NCBI RefSeq assembly: GCF_007992835.1
Contig: NZ_BKBA01000004.1
Coordinates: 186,001-250,000 of the forward strand
Length of the DNA: 64,000 nt
Direction: 5' to 3'
Source: Knoellia locipacati
Lineage (GTDB): Bacteria; Actinomycetota; Actinomycetes; Actinomycetales; Dermatophilaceae
The position numbers were made by a program, and so were the translations under genes. Below the pieces are notes generated by a model. The model saw only the letters and a program-made list of their open reading frames with translations. It did not search any database and was not told the DNA's origin. Positions within the stretch are counted from its first letter, which is position 1. The number at the start of each line of letters is the position of its first letter. Positions 8,978-17,215 of this stretch are shown here, in pieces.

Positions 8978-9778
8978 TCAGATCGGGCCCCTCTCGAGGG
9001 CATCGCGGTAGGCGTCGAGGTCGGGGTCCACGTCGCTGAGCAGGCGGAACAGCGCGGCCCGCAGCATCGCCTGCCGCTCCGCGCCGCTCGCCCACTGCGC
9101 CATGACCGAGGCGTCGGCGCCGAGGTGCAGCACGGCGTCGAGGACGCAGACGGCGTCGGCCCAGAGCGCCGGTCGCCAGTACGGCGCGAGGTCGATGACG
9201 AGGGGGATGCCGTCCTTGTCGAGGAGGACGTTGCCGGCGAGGTCGCCGTGGACGAGCTGGTCGGGCCCGATGGCGGTCGCGTCGAGGGCCGCGACGATGC
9301 GGGTGGTGAGCATGGCCACGGGCGTCGGCAGGCCGACCGGTTGCCTCTCGCCGAACGCCACCAGTTCCGCTCTGGTCCAGCGGTTCTCGCGATCCCGTAT
9401 GCCGTCCGGCCGCGTCCCGACGCGCGCCGCCAGTCGCGCGTGGAGCAGGCGTCCGGTGGCGAGCAGGACGTCGAGGTCACGGCACGGGGTCGTGTCGGGT
9501 TCGTAGCGGCTGGCGCCCCAGCCGTCGACGACCCAGTTCAGGTCGCGGGTCGGGATGGGCATCGCCAGGCGCAGCGAGCGCGGGCGTTCGTGGTCGAGCT
9601 CGGCGGCCAGCGGCGCGACGACGGGGTTGAGCCAGCCGGCGGTGTGCGGGTCGCGCCCGGGTGACAGGACGAGGTCACCGGCGAGGACGCTGTGGCCGTG
9701 GCCGCCCTCGAGCGCCACGGCGTCGTCGGGCACGGCGAAGAGGTCGAAGACTCTGGCCGGCGGCTGCACGTCGCCCAC
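8978..9778 (-). CDS. TIGR02569-like actinobacterial protein with aminoglycoside-phosphotransferase fold
   Basis: 266 residues if started at GTG 9778 (VGDVQPPARVFDLF), which gives the usual length of about 270 for this actinobacterial family. The motif LVHGDLAGNVLLDKDG followed by PLVIDLAPYWRP is the Brenner-type catalytic loop of APH/choline-kinase-like phosphotransferases (HGDxxxxN plus a later ID). Kinase-like activity is therefore possible; the substrate is unknown. It starts divergently from the SDR gene at 9914, and the 135-bp gap contains TTGACT (9842-9847) but no clear matching -10 box. Residues of a rare-codon octamer copy (9396-9403) lie within the gene. Confidence 0.8.
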   Translation of the reverse strand: MGDVQPPARVFDLFAVPDDAVALEGGHGHSVLAGDLVLSPGRDPHTAGWLNPVVAPLAAELDHERPRSLRLAMPIPTRDLNWVVDGWGASRYEPDTTPCRDLDVLLATGRLLHARLAARVGTRPDGIRDRENRWTRAELVAFGERQPVGLPTPVAMLTTRIVAALDATAIGPDQLVHGDLAGNVLLDKDGIPLVIDLAPYWRPALWADAVCVLDAVLHLGADASVMAQWASGAERQAMLRAALFRLLSDVDPDLDAYRDALERGPI

Positions 9779-9913
9779 GGTGCCACATGCGCCGTCGGCG
9801 GGACCGGGTCGATGGTCCCTGTCGCGCTCGCACCACCGGGTCTTGACTGTCAGTGCAGGCCGGACCTGCCGTCCCCGGACGCACCGGGAGCCACGACTCG
9901 CAAGGAGCACAGC

Positions 9914-10666
9914 ATGGACAGGCTCGAAGGCCGCGTCGCCCTCGTCACCGGAGCAGCCAGTGGCATCGGCAGGGCCACCGCGTTCCGCCTCGCCGAGGAG
10001 GGAGCCGCCGTCCTCGTCACCGACATCCAGGTCGAGGCCGGGGAGGCGACGGTCCGCGAGCTCGTCGACGTCGGCCACCGCGCCGCCTTCCAGCGCCACG
10101 ACGTGTCGAGCGAGGCCGACTGGGAGGCGGCGACGGCGCGCGCACTCGAGGAGTTCGGCGGTCTCGACATCCTCGTCAACAACGCGGGCATGGGTGACAT
10201 CAAGCCGATCGAGGACACGACGCTCGAGGAGTGGGAACGCACGGTCGCGATCGACCAGACCGGCGTCTTCCTCGGCATGAAGGTCGCCGCGGCGGCCCTC
10301 AAGCGCTCGGGCAACGCGTCGGTCGTCAACATCAGCTCGATCTTCGGCGCGAGCGGCGGGTTCGGCACCTCGCCCGCCTACCACGCCGCGAAGGGAGCGG
10401 TCCGCACCCTCACGAAGAACATCGCGCTGCACTGGGCGACCCAGGGCGTGCGGGTCAACTCGATCCACCCGGGCTTCATCGCCACCCCGATCCTCGAGCA
10501 GGCACGTGGCACGGACATCTGGGACGGCATGACTGCGCTCACCCCGATGGGTCACCTCGGCCGGCCGGAGGACATCGCCGCAGGGGTGGCCTACCTCGCG
10601 AGCGACGACGCGGCGTTCGTCACCGGGCTCGAGCTCTACATCGACGGGGGCTACATGGCGCGCTGA
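9914..10666 (+). CDS. Short-chain dehydrogenase/reductase, NAD(H)-type
   Basis: 250 residues. ATG at 9914 follows CAAGGAGCACAGC. It is a classical SDR: cofactor motif TGAASGIG near the N-terminus, an Asp after beta-2 (VTDI) favouring NAD over NADP, NNAG, the catalytic Ser in NISS, and YHAAK. The C-terminal GLELYIDGGYMAR is typical of 3-beta/20-beta-hydroxysteroid or cyclopentanol dehydrogenase-like members. The substrate cannot be read from sequence. A strong inverted repeat 24 bases after the stop probably terminates the transcript. Confidence 0.92.
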   Translation: MDRLEGRVALVTGAASGIGRATAFRLAEEGAAVLVTDIQVEAGEATVRELVDVGHRAAFQRHDVSSEADWEAATARALEEFGGLDILVNNAGMGDIKPIEDTTLEEWERTVAIDQTGVFLGMKVAAAALKRSGNASVVNISSIFGASGGFGTSPAYHAAKGAVRTLTKNIALHWATQGVRVNSIHPGFIATPILEQARGTDIWDGMTALTPMGHLGRPEDIAAGVAYLASDDAAFVTGLELYIDGGYMAR

Positions 10667-10689
10667 CCCCGGCCACCACGAAGGACGCC

Positions 10690-10719
10690 GTATGCCGCGG
10701 AGCCGGCTCCACGGCATAC
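10690..10719. terminator. Hairpin built from an inverted pair of the GTATGCCG octamer
   Basis: GTATGCCGCGGAGCC (10690-10704) is followed directly by GGCTCCACGGCATAC (10705-10719), giving 14 of 15 complementary positions around the centre. There is no T-tract. It lies just after the SDR stop, so a terminator role is likely. The outer arms are two opposed copies of the dispersed octamer, as seen for inverted uptake sequences in Haemophilus and Neisseria. Confidence 0.7.
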
Positions 10720-10814
10720 GTGCCCGTGGTCGTGGGATTTGCCCGAAGGGCTGACGCGGTCGGGGTGGCTGCGGGACGATGGAGGGTCGGACGTTCTGGT
10801 GACAGGGGTGCCAG

Positions 10815-13800
10815 ATGAGTACGAGCTACGAACCTCCACCGCCTTCGGGCAGCGCACCGATGAGCGACGCCCCGGACCCGGTCGTGGCGATGATCGAGAC
10901 CGCCGGCCTCACGGTCGGGCCGGGGGTGGCCGACTCGGTCGCGTTGGCAGCGGCGGCGCACGGACAGCGCTACAGCGGGAGGAGGGCAGACGGCCCCCTC
11001 GTCAACCGGAGCACCTTCCTCTGGGCGCTCGGTCGCACCGACGACCGAGTGCGAGCGGCACTCGCAGAGAACGGGATCACCGTCGAGGCGCTCGCGGACC
11101 TCCTGGGTATCGGAGAGGACCTGGCGCCGTCGAGGGAGCCGTACGGACTCGACCGCGAGCTGACCCGGGCCCTCACCACCTACCTCCAGCCGAGCACGGC
11201 GCAACCGACGGTGACGCCATGGTCGCTCGCGCTCGCCGTCCTCGGGGACGTCGTGGCCTTCGGGGGCCTGCTCGACACCCGGCTGCGGGGCATGGGCGCC
11301 GATCCCACCGCGATCGTCAACTCCCTGCTGCGCCACACCCCGGTCGATCCGTCGCCGGTCGATCCCTCGCCGTCCACGCCCCAGGGTGACCTGCCGGTCA
11401 TGAAGGACATCACACCCGAGCGGTTCGGGGTCGTGGTGCCACAGGGCAGGACCGGGCCGCGGCCCTATGTCGAGCGTGACGTCGACCCCGAGCTGCGGCG
11501 GCAGCTGCGCGAGCACGTTCCTGTCGTCACCGTGGTGGCGCCGGGTGCGAGCGGCGCCTACCGCACGGTCTACGAGGCGCTGAGCCGCGAGCGTCCGGAT
11601 GCCCCGGTGCTGCTCCTGCACGAGTGGCTCGAGGGGCGCACCGGTGAACGCCAGCCCGACCCGGGCGAGATCGAGACCCTGCTGCGCAGCGGCGCCGAGG
11701 TCGTCTGGGTCCGCAACCTCGGCGAGCTGGTCCTGCTCCACCCCGTCCTCGAGGCGTGGTTCCGCAGCCGGGGGGACGCCGTCGCCGCGACCATCGTCAG
11801 CGTCGTGAGGCCGGACTTCGTGCAGCAGGCACGGGGTCTGGGTCTGCTCCCCGACGACGCCGTCGAGCTCGCGGCCGGGTTGTCGGCGGCCGAGCAGGCG
11901 CGCGCGGAGGAGCTCTACGAGGGAGACGTGTCCCAGGTGGGCTCGATCGCGTCGGCGACGGTGCGACGGACTGCCGTCCGGCGCGCCAACTACGCCGCCG
12001 ACTCGGCGAACGCCGCCCTGCTCGACGAGGGTCACGACGACCTCGACATCCGTGCCGACGTCGACATGCTCGCGCGGCTCATCGCGTCGAAGGACGTGCA
12101 CCCACCGCTGTCGATCGGCCTCTTCGGGGCGTGGGGGTCGGGCAAGAGCTTCATCATGAAGCAGGTCCAGCTGCACATCGACCGGCTGGCGGAGCAGTCG
12201 AAGCTGCTCGAGCAGCGCAACGCCGAGGCGAAGGCCAAGGACCCGGATGCCGCGACGGAGGAGACGGGATACCTGCGCGAGATCCTCCCGGTCGAGTTCA
12301 ACGCGTGGCAGTACGCCCACGGGGAGGCGCTGTGGGCCTCGCTCATCAACCGTGTCTTCGAGCAGATCCGTGAGCGCCTCACGGACGACAAGCGCTACCA
12401 GGAGATGTTGCAGGACCTGGCCGACAAGGACGAGCACGTCGCGCAGGCCCGGCGACGGGTCAGTGCCGCGCAGGACGAGCTGAGCAGGACCACTCCTGCG
12501 GCGGCCGACCGGGTCATCGGCGTCGTCGCCGCCGACCACGACATGGGCGCGAGATCGACGTCCCAGATCGAGGTCGCCCTCGACGTCGACGTGGCCAGGC
12601 AGCAGGTGAGCGACCTCCGGGTCGAGTACGACCGACTGCGGAGCACGGGCTCTCGCCTCCGCAAGGGGTGGGAGATCGCGCCCGCGTGGCGCAGGAGGAC
12701 CGTTGTCGTCCTCGCGATCGTCGCCGTCGCAGCCGGCCTGCTCTACTGGGCCGCGCCGGACGCGTTCGCCCACGTCGTCACCGCCGGCGCGGGGGTCCTC
12801 AGTGCCGCCGTCTCGCTCATCACCGGACTTGTCGGGGTGCTGCGACCGGTGAACCAGGGCCTCGACCAGGCGGCGAAGCTGTTGCGGGCCGACGAGGCGG
12901 ACAAGGAGAGGCTGCGTCGAGCGCAGGACGACCTCGTGCGCGCCACCGAGGCGCTCGCGGCGGCGAGGACCTCGGGCCTGGCCGGGCTCTACGGCTTCGT
13001 GAGCGACCGGAGCGCCGCTGCCGAGTACCGCCAGCACCTCGGCATGGCGCCGATGATCCGCGACGACCTCGCCAAGCTGGCGTCGCTGGCTGAGGGGAGC
13101 AACGGCACGCACGGCATCGAGCGGATCGTCATCTTCATCGACGACCTCGACCGCTGCCCGGCCAAGGAGGTCATCAGGGTGCTCGAGGCCGTCAACCTCC
13201 TCTTCGGCTTCGAGCTCTTCGTCGTGGTTGTCGCCGTCGACTCGCGCTGGCTCATCCGTTCTCTCGACGGCCAGTTCAGCGAGGCCTTCGACAAGGGTGA
13301 CCCCGAGGCGCCCACGCCGCAGAACTACCTCGAGAAGATCATCCAGATCCCGTTCTGGGTCCAGCCGATGGACTCCGGCGGCTTCGGCAAGCTCGTGACG
13401 AGCCTTGCGGGCGAGGTCGACGCGTCACCACGTCGCGTGGCGCCCGAGGTGTCGGGGGGGTCCGGGTCGGCCGACGGTGATGGTCACGGCGCAGCCCTGC
13501 CCTCGGGCCTGGTGTGGGATGGCCACGGACCGCAGGCTGGGGGCGGGGCCGGTGTCACGAGTCCTGATCCGGACGGGAGCGGGTCCGCCAGCCCTCTTGG
13601 CGGGACAGTCGGCAGCCTGAGCGTCCACGGCGACCGCGACACTCCCGTGGTCGACCCGGTGACGGAGGCCGCGGAGGACCTCAACCCCGCCGCCCTGCGC
13701 CTCACGTCGGACGAGCGCGACGTCATGATGACGTTCCTGCCCCTCATCGCGACGCCCCGGGCCGTCAAGCGCTTCCTCAACACCTACCAGCTGCTCCGCG

Positions 13801-14120
13801 TCTCGGTCGACGACGTCGACGCGTTCCTCGAGCGCAGGGAGTACGAGCCGGTCCTCGTCCTCCTCGCCCTCATGACGGGCACCGCACGGCTCGACGACGG
13901 CATGCTCCGCCAGCTCAAGGCGATGGGCCAGCCGAACCTCGCGCGCTTCCTCGAGGGCCTGCCGAAGCGACCCCCGGCAGATCAGAAGGACCCGTATGCC
14001 GGATGGCGACCGGTGAGCGTGGCGTGCGCCACGCTCCCTGCCGAGAAGCTCACCCCGGAGCTCATCGACCACTGGATGCCGCGGGTGGCGCGCTACTCCT
14101 TCCACGCGGTCGATGCGTGA
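10815..14120 (+). CDS. KAP-family P-loop NTPase with transmembrane segments
   Basis: 1101 residues from ATG 10815 (CAGGGGTGCC upstream). The N-terminal 430 residues hold a region with Clp-N-like helices and a second domain of unknown type. A KAP NTPase follows: Walker A GAWGSGKS (about 438-445) and Walker B IVIFIDDLDRCP (about 770-781). Hydrophobic helices lie at about 628-675 between these motifs, as usual for KAP proteins, whose inserted membrane segments place the ATPase on the cytoplasmic face. A Gly/Ser/Asp-rich insertion (about 870-955) interrupts the C-terminal half. Bacterial KAP NTPases include PifA, which excludes phage T7; a defence role here is possible but no partner gene is adjacent. 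Confidence 0.88.
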   Translation: MSTSYEPPPPSGSAPMSDAPDPVVAMIETAGLTVGPGVADSVALAAAAHGQRYSGRRADGPLVNRSTFLWALGRTDDRVRAALAENGITVEALADLLGIGEDLAPSREPYGLDRELTRALTTYLQPSTAQPTVTPWSLALAVLGDVVAFGGLLDTRLRGMGADPTAIVNSLLRHTPVDPSPVDPSPSTPQGDLPVMKDITPERFGVVVPQGRTGPRPYVERDVDPELRRQLREHVPVVTVVAPGASGAYRTVYEALSRERPDAPVLLLHEWLEGRTGERQPDPGEIETLLRSGAEVVWVRNLGELVLLHPVLEAWFRSRGDAVAATIVSVVRPDFVQQARGLGLLPDDAVELAAGLSAAEQARAEELYEGDVSQVGSIASATVRRTAVRRANYAADSANAALLDEGHDDLDIRADVDMLARLIASKDVHPPLSIGLFGAWGSGKSFIMKQVQLHIDRLAEQSKLLEQRNAEAKAKDPDAATEETGYLREILPVEFNAWQYAHGEALWASLINRVFEQIRERLTDDKRYQEMLQDLADKDEHVAQARRRVSAAQDELSRTTPAAADRVIGVVAADHDMGARSTSQIEVALDVDVARQQVSDLRVEYDRLRSTGSRLRKGWEIAPAWRRRTVVVLAIVAVAAGLLYWAAPDAFAHVVTAGAGVLSAAVSLITGLVGVLRPVNQGLDQAAKLLRADEADKERLRRAQDDLVRATEALAAARTSGLAGLYGFVSDRSAAAEYRQHLGMAPMIRDDLAKLASLAEGSNGTHGIERIVIFIDDLDRCPAKEVIRVLEAVNLLFGFELFVVVVAVDSRWLIRSLDGQFSEAFDKGDPEAPTPQNYLEKIIQIPFWVQPMDSGGFGKLVTSLAGEVDASPRRVAPEVSGGSGSADGDGHGAALPSGLVWDGHGPQAGGGAGVTSPDPDGSGSASPLGGTVGSLSVHGDRDTPVVDPVTEAAEDLNPAALRLTSDERDVMMTFLPLIATPRAVKRFLNTYQLLRVSVDDVDAFLERREYEPVLVLLALMTGTARLDDGMLRQLKAMGQPNLARFLEGLPKRPPADQKDPYAGWRPVSVACATLPAEKLTPELIDHWMPRVARYSFHAVDA

Positions 14121-14159
14121 GGCCGACCGCGAAGAGGCGTCACCGCACCAAGGGAGAGG

Positions 14160-14597
14160 TCAGATCCATCGGCGCACGCGGGCGCAGTAGTCGTCGTAGG
14201 CCTGCCCGAACGTCGCCCGCAGAGCCTCCTCCTCGGGGGCGATCTGGAACCGGTCGATCGCCGCGACGAAGCCGGCCACCGGGAACCACGGCGCGAGCCC
14301 ACCTCGTGCCACGGCGTGGGCGGTGAGCAGACCGGCGAGCCCGACGTACATCGGGTTGCGTGTCACCGCATTCGGACCGTCCGTGACGAGCGTGGTCGCC
14401 CTCGTGGGCTGCGTCGGGTCGACGGTGGTGTCTGCGGCGCGGAAGCGGCGGATCGTGGCGCCTGCCAGCCCGGCGCTGCCAGCAGCGAGCGCGAGGGCGA
14501 GGACCCGTCGGGTGGAGCCGGCCGAACCGTGAGGCGCGAGTGCGTGCTGGACCCCCGCGGCAGCGAGCGCGAACACGGGAGGCGGCACGTGCGGCAT
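14160..14597 (-). CDS. Isoprenylcysteine carboxyl methyltransferase (ICMT)-like membrane protein
   Basis: 145 residues from ATG 14597. Helical membrane segments are followed by TDGPNAVTRNPMYVG and a C-terminal PEEEALRATFGQAYDDYCARVRRW. These are the conserved elements of the ICMT/phospholipid-methyltransferase-like family (RNPxY, E-E, Y..Y...R). It probably methylates a small molecule or lipid using SAM at the membrane; the substrate is unknown. The start ATG lies within one copy of the dispersed CGGCATAC octamer. Confidence 0.85.
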   Translation of the reverse strand: MPHVPPPVFALAAAGVQHALAPHGSAGSTRRVLALALAAGSAGLAGATIRRFRAADTTVDPTQPTRATTLVTDGPNAVTRNPMYVGLAGLLTAHAVARGGLAPWFPVAGFVAAIDRFQIAPEEEALRATFGQAYDDYCARVRRWI

Positions 14598-14646
14598 ACG
14601 TCGACGATCCCACCCCGCGTCGCCGGCGTCACCCGGTCTGCGGTAT

Positions 14647-14883
14647 TCAGTCCAGGGCGGGCAGGCCGCCGCGACGGCCGAACAGGAAGTACGCGCACGG
14701 CCCGACCGTGTTGACGAAGGTGGCGCAGGTCCACGCCCACTTGGGGCCCTTGACCTCGGCGGGCGTGCGGCGGCGCAGGTCCCGCAGCGCGGCGCCCTGC
14801 AGGGTCACCTGCACCGCGGCGCCGAGCACGACGAGGCGGCGCTGGGTCGGGGAGAGCTCGGACCAGGACTTCTTGCGCTTCAC
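14647..14883 (-). CDS. Small membrane protein with PLDc_N-like motif
   Basis: 78 residues with two hydrophobic helices. WAWTCATFVNTVGPCAYFLFGR matches the short 'PLDc_N' membrane motif found at the N-terminus of cardiolipin synthases and in many stand-alone actinobacterial proteins. The basic start (MKRKKSW) and basic loop suggest a helical hairpin with cytoplasmic termini. Function unknown. It is oriented like the ICMT-like gene downstream but separated by about 50 bp. The 205-bp gap upstream to 15088 shows no recognisable site. Confidence 0.75.
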   Translation of the reverse strand: MKRKKSWSELSPTQRRLVVLGAAVQVTLQGAALRDLRRRTPAEVKGPKWAWTCATFVNTVGPCAYFLFGRRGGLPALD

Positions 14884-15088
14884 GGCTCACTCCTGATGGG
14901 TTCGATGCGGCTGGCTCGCAGGACCACTCAACTCGCGCGACCCCGAGCAGCGGCAGGGTCCGAGGTCCCGACTCCACGCGAGGGCGCTGCGGACGGGCCG
15001 TGAAGGCACGGGCTGCCTCCCGCCGCCGCGGCGTCGAACGTGGTGCGATGGACGCTCCCAGCCACACCACGCGAACCCGGAGTCCGCC

Positions 15089-16012
15089 ATGACACCCGTC
15101 GCCCAGGGCCGGCCCCTCTACCGCAGACCCGAGGAGCTCGGCCGGCGCATCGTCGGCGCCGTGGTCGCCTTCGTGATCAAGGCCTACGGCGCCGCCGCGG
15201 CGTTGAGCGTGGCGTTGAGCAGCTCGGAGTCCGTCGGCGGCAAGGCGTACGACGCGGTCCACGCGGTGCCCAACCTCACCGAGCGCTACCACCAGGCGGC
15301 CTACGTCGTCGAGCACCGCGAGCAGGTCCAGGCCACCCTCGACTACGCGCGAGACCACGCCCCCGACCCGCAGCAGCTCGACGCCGCGGTCCAGCGGAGC
15401 TCAGCGACCGTCGACCGCATCAGCACGACCTACGACGAGGTCACCGCGGCCAAGGACGCGCTCCTCGGCATCCGCCCGACCAACATCCTCGACACGGTCC
15501 CGCAGGTGAAGGACCACATCCAGGCAGCCTGGGCCGGACGACCCTCGCTCGAGTCGATCAAGGAGCTCGAGGGCCAGGCGCAGAACGCGCAGGCCTTCCT
15601 CACGCAGCTCAACCTCCAGGACCCCGTGGTCCGCAGGATCTACGCCGACCTGCGCAGCGTCCTCGACAACTTCGCGAGCGACGAGATCGCCTCGACCCTC
15701 GGTGTCATGGGGTTCGCGCTCGCCCTCGCGTGGGCGATGAGCATCGCCGTCGGCTTCTGGAGCCGCAGGGGAAGACCGGGACTCGTCGCCGGCACCCTCC
15801 AGCGTTGGGGTGCTCGGCGCTTCCGCCCCTGGTACGCCCACAACCTCGAGCACGCCATGGGCGCACCGATGTATGCCGTGGCGCGCGACCGCATCCGGCG
15901 CGACATCGTCGCGGACCCGGAGCAGGCCCTCGACCCCGAAGCCCTGGCCGAGCTCGAGCGCTGGTTCGAGCGCCGACGTGCCCTCAGCTCGGCATCGTCC
16001 GCAGCCGACTGA
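15089..16012 (+). CDS. Uncharacterised two-helix membrane protein with long coiled region
   Basis: 307 residues from ATG 15089 (GGAG upstream). A hydrophobic segment near residues 20-40 is followed by about 150 residues of helical, charged sequence (possible coiled coil or extracytoplasmic helical bundle). A second hydrophobic segment (about 206-223, LGVMGFALALAWAMSIAVGF) and a basic cytosolic tail follow. The layout resembles sensor-like or filament-like membrane proteins, but no family was recognised and no enzymatic motif is visible. It ends at a strong bidirectional hairpin shared with the convergent gene. Confidence 0.75.
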   Translation: MTPVAQGRPLYRRPEELGRRIVGAVVAFVIKAYGAAAALSVALSSSESVGGKAYDAVHAVPNLTERYHQAAYVVEHREQVQATLDYARDHAPDPQQLDAAVQRSSATVDRISTTYDEVTAAKDALLGIRPTNILDTVPQVKDHIQAAWAGRPSLESIKELEGQAQNAQAFLTQLNLQDPVVRRIYADLRSVLDNFASDEIASTLGVMGFALALAWAMSIAVGFWSRRGRPGLVAGTLQRWGARRFRPWYAHNLEHAMGAPMYAVARDRIRRDIVADPEQALDPEALAELERWFERRRALSSASSAAD

Positions 16013-16025
16013 TCTGCCCCTGAAC

Positions 16026-16063
16026 CGCGGGACACCAGGAACGGACGCCCCTGGTGTCCCGCG
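16026..16063. terminator. Bidirectional hairpin terminator
   Basis: Perfect 14-bp arms (16026-16039 and 16050-16063, CGCGGGACACCAGG and its complement) enclose a 10-nt loop between two convergent genes. There is no T-run, which is usual for actinobacterial terminators. Confidence 0.85.
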
Positions 16064-16069
16064 CCCACG

Positions 16070-16450
16070 TCAGGACGTGAAGTACTCGTTCCGGCAGCCT
16101 GTGGTCGTCCGCATCTGCTGAGCAGGCGACCAGACCCAGTCGCAGACCGTCATGCGGACGCTCACACCGTCGGCGATCCCACCGTCGGCGACGCAGCCGT
16201 TGTACGTGAGGTTGCCACCCCAGGCCCATCCGCCCCCCTGGACCGAGGCCGTCGCCCCGTCGCCGTCCCCGTTGACCATGTCGCACATGACGATCCGGTT
16301 GTTCGGGTCGTCGTACCAGCCGTAGGACTTCCCACTCGCCGAGTACAGGTAGTGGTCTGCTGCCTGGGCCGGCGCTGCCATCGTCACCACCGCCACGGAC
16401 GCCATGGCCGCGACCGCGGCCGCCGAGACGAACTTCGACGCCATCTTCAT
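16070..16450 (-). CDS. Small secreted protein with four cysteines
   Basis: 126 residues. A Sec signal peptide runs from MKMASKF through a hydrophobic core to APAQA/AD (cleavage near residue 30). The mature part is about 95 residues with Cys in MCDM, NGC, VCDW and GCR, so two disulfides are likely. SYGWYDDPNNRIVMCD parallels AKAWYDDSTDNLCVRS of the secreted protein at 47529, so the two appear paralogous. Function unknown; small beta-rich secreted proteins of this type include peptidase inhibitors, but no such motif is proven here. Confidence 0.85.
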   Translation of the reverse strand: MKMASKFVSAAAVAAMASVAVVTMAAPAQAADHYLYSASGKSYGWYDDPNNRIVMCDMVNGDGDGATASVQGGGWAWGGNLTYNGCVADGGIADGVSVRMTVCDWVWSPAQQMRTTTGCRNEYFTS

Positions 16451-16472
16451 GTGCTTCTCCCCTGGTTGAGTG

Positions 16473-16496
16473 CGCGAGGCACGGGCGCACCTCGCG
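16473..16496. promoter_or_regulatory. Dyad upstream of secreted-protein gene
   Basis: CGCGAGG (16473-16479) and CCTCGCG (16490-16496) are perfect 7-bp arms separated by 10 bp, 23 bp upstream of the ATG at 16450. It could be an operator or a 5'-UTR hairpin; no regulator can be assigned. Confidence 0.35.
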
Positions 16497-16592
16497 ACGG
16501 ATGTGGACGAGGGAACCCCACTCGATGAACCCCCTGGGCGCGGAGATTATCGGACCCGGGAGCAGGTCAGGCGTCAGCGTCGCAGGGCATTT

Positions 16593-17117
16593 TCAGGTGC
16601 CCGACCGAGCGCCGATGGGCCGTCGCGCCTGTGCCCTCCGCAGGTGGCTGAACCGTCGGGCGGCCATGACTCCGACGACGGCGAGCATGCCGACGAGCAG
16701 ACCTTGGTATGCCGTGTGGGCACCTGTGCGTGCGGAGTCCGAGTACCCGCCGTCGAAGAAGCCCGACACGATGCAGACCGGCTCGACGACGGCGAGCAGG
16801 GCGCTCGCGACGAGGGCCGGGCGGCGACGGCGACCGGACGCCACCCAAGCGGCGACGAGCTGGGCGAGCATCATCGGGACCGGGATCGACAGCCGCCCGG
16901 TCGGACCCATCGCGTCGAGGAGGGTGTCGGCGAGACCGCCGGCGACCGACACGAACGCCCCGCCGACCGAGACGGCCGCGAGCACGACGGCGGCGACCAT
17001 GACGGTCCTCTCGGGGGCGGCCGAAGGGTGGGTGCGGTTCCCACGCTCTGGGTGGGACGGCATACGGAAGTCGGCCGCGGAGCGGTCGCGGGTGGGGAGG
17101 TTCTGGGAGGTGGTCAT
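16593..17117 (-). CDS. Four-helix membrane protein, uncharacterised
   Basis: 174 residues from ATG 17117; an upstream ATG (17174) would run into the promoter region of the divergent regulator. A polar N-terminus of about 35 residues is followed by hydrophobic segments near 38-60, 70-90, 100-120 and 130-152, then a basic tail. The pattern fits a small integral membrane protein. It is divergent from the BTAD regulator with only about 100 bp between the starts, so it may be a target of that regulator. Confidence 0.7.
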   Translation of the reverse strand: MTTSQNLPTRDRSAADFRMPSHPERGNRTHPSAAPERTVMVAAVVLAAVSVGGAFVSVAGGLADTLLDAMGPTGRLSIPVPMMLAQLVAAWVASGRRRRPALVASALLAVVEPVCIVSGFFDGGYSDSARTGAHTAYQGLLVGMLAVVGVMAARRFSHLRRAQARRPIGARSGT

Positions 17118-17215
17118 GGAGCCAGAGTCCCGGGAGGCGCTTGAGCCGGGCTTGCGCGCGACTGGCGCAGGCAAACCTGCCCCGTGCGGACCCGGACGTC
17201 AGTAGCGTGGCCGGG

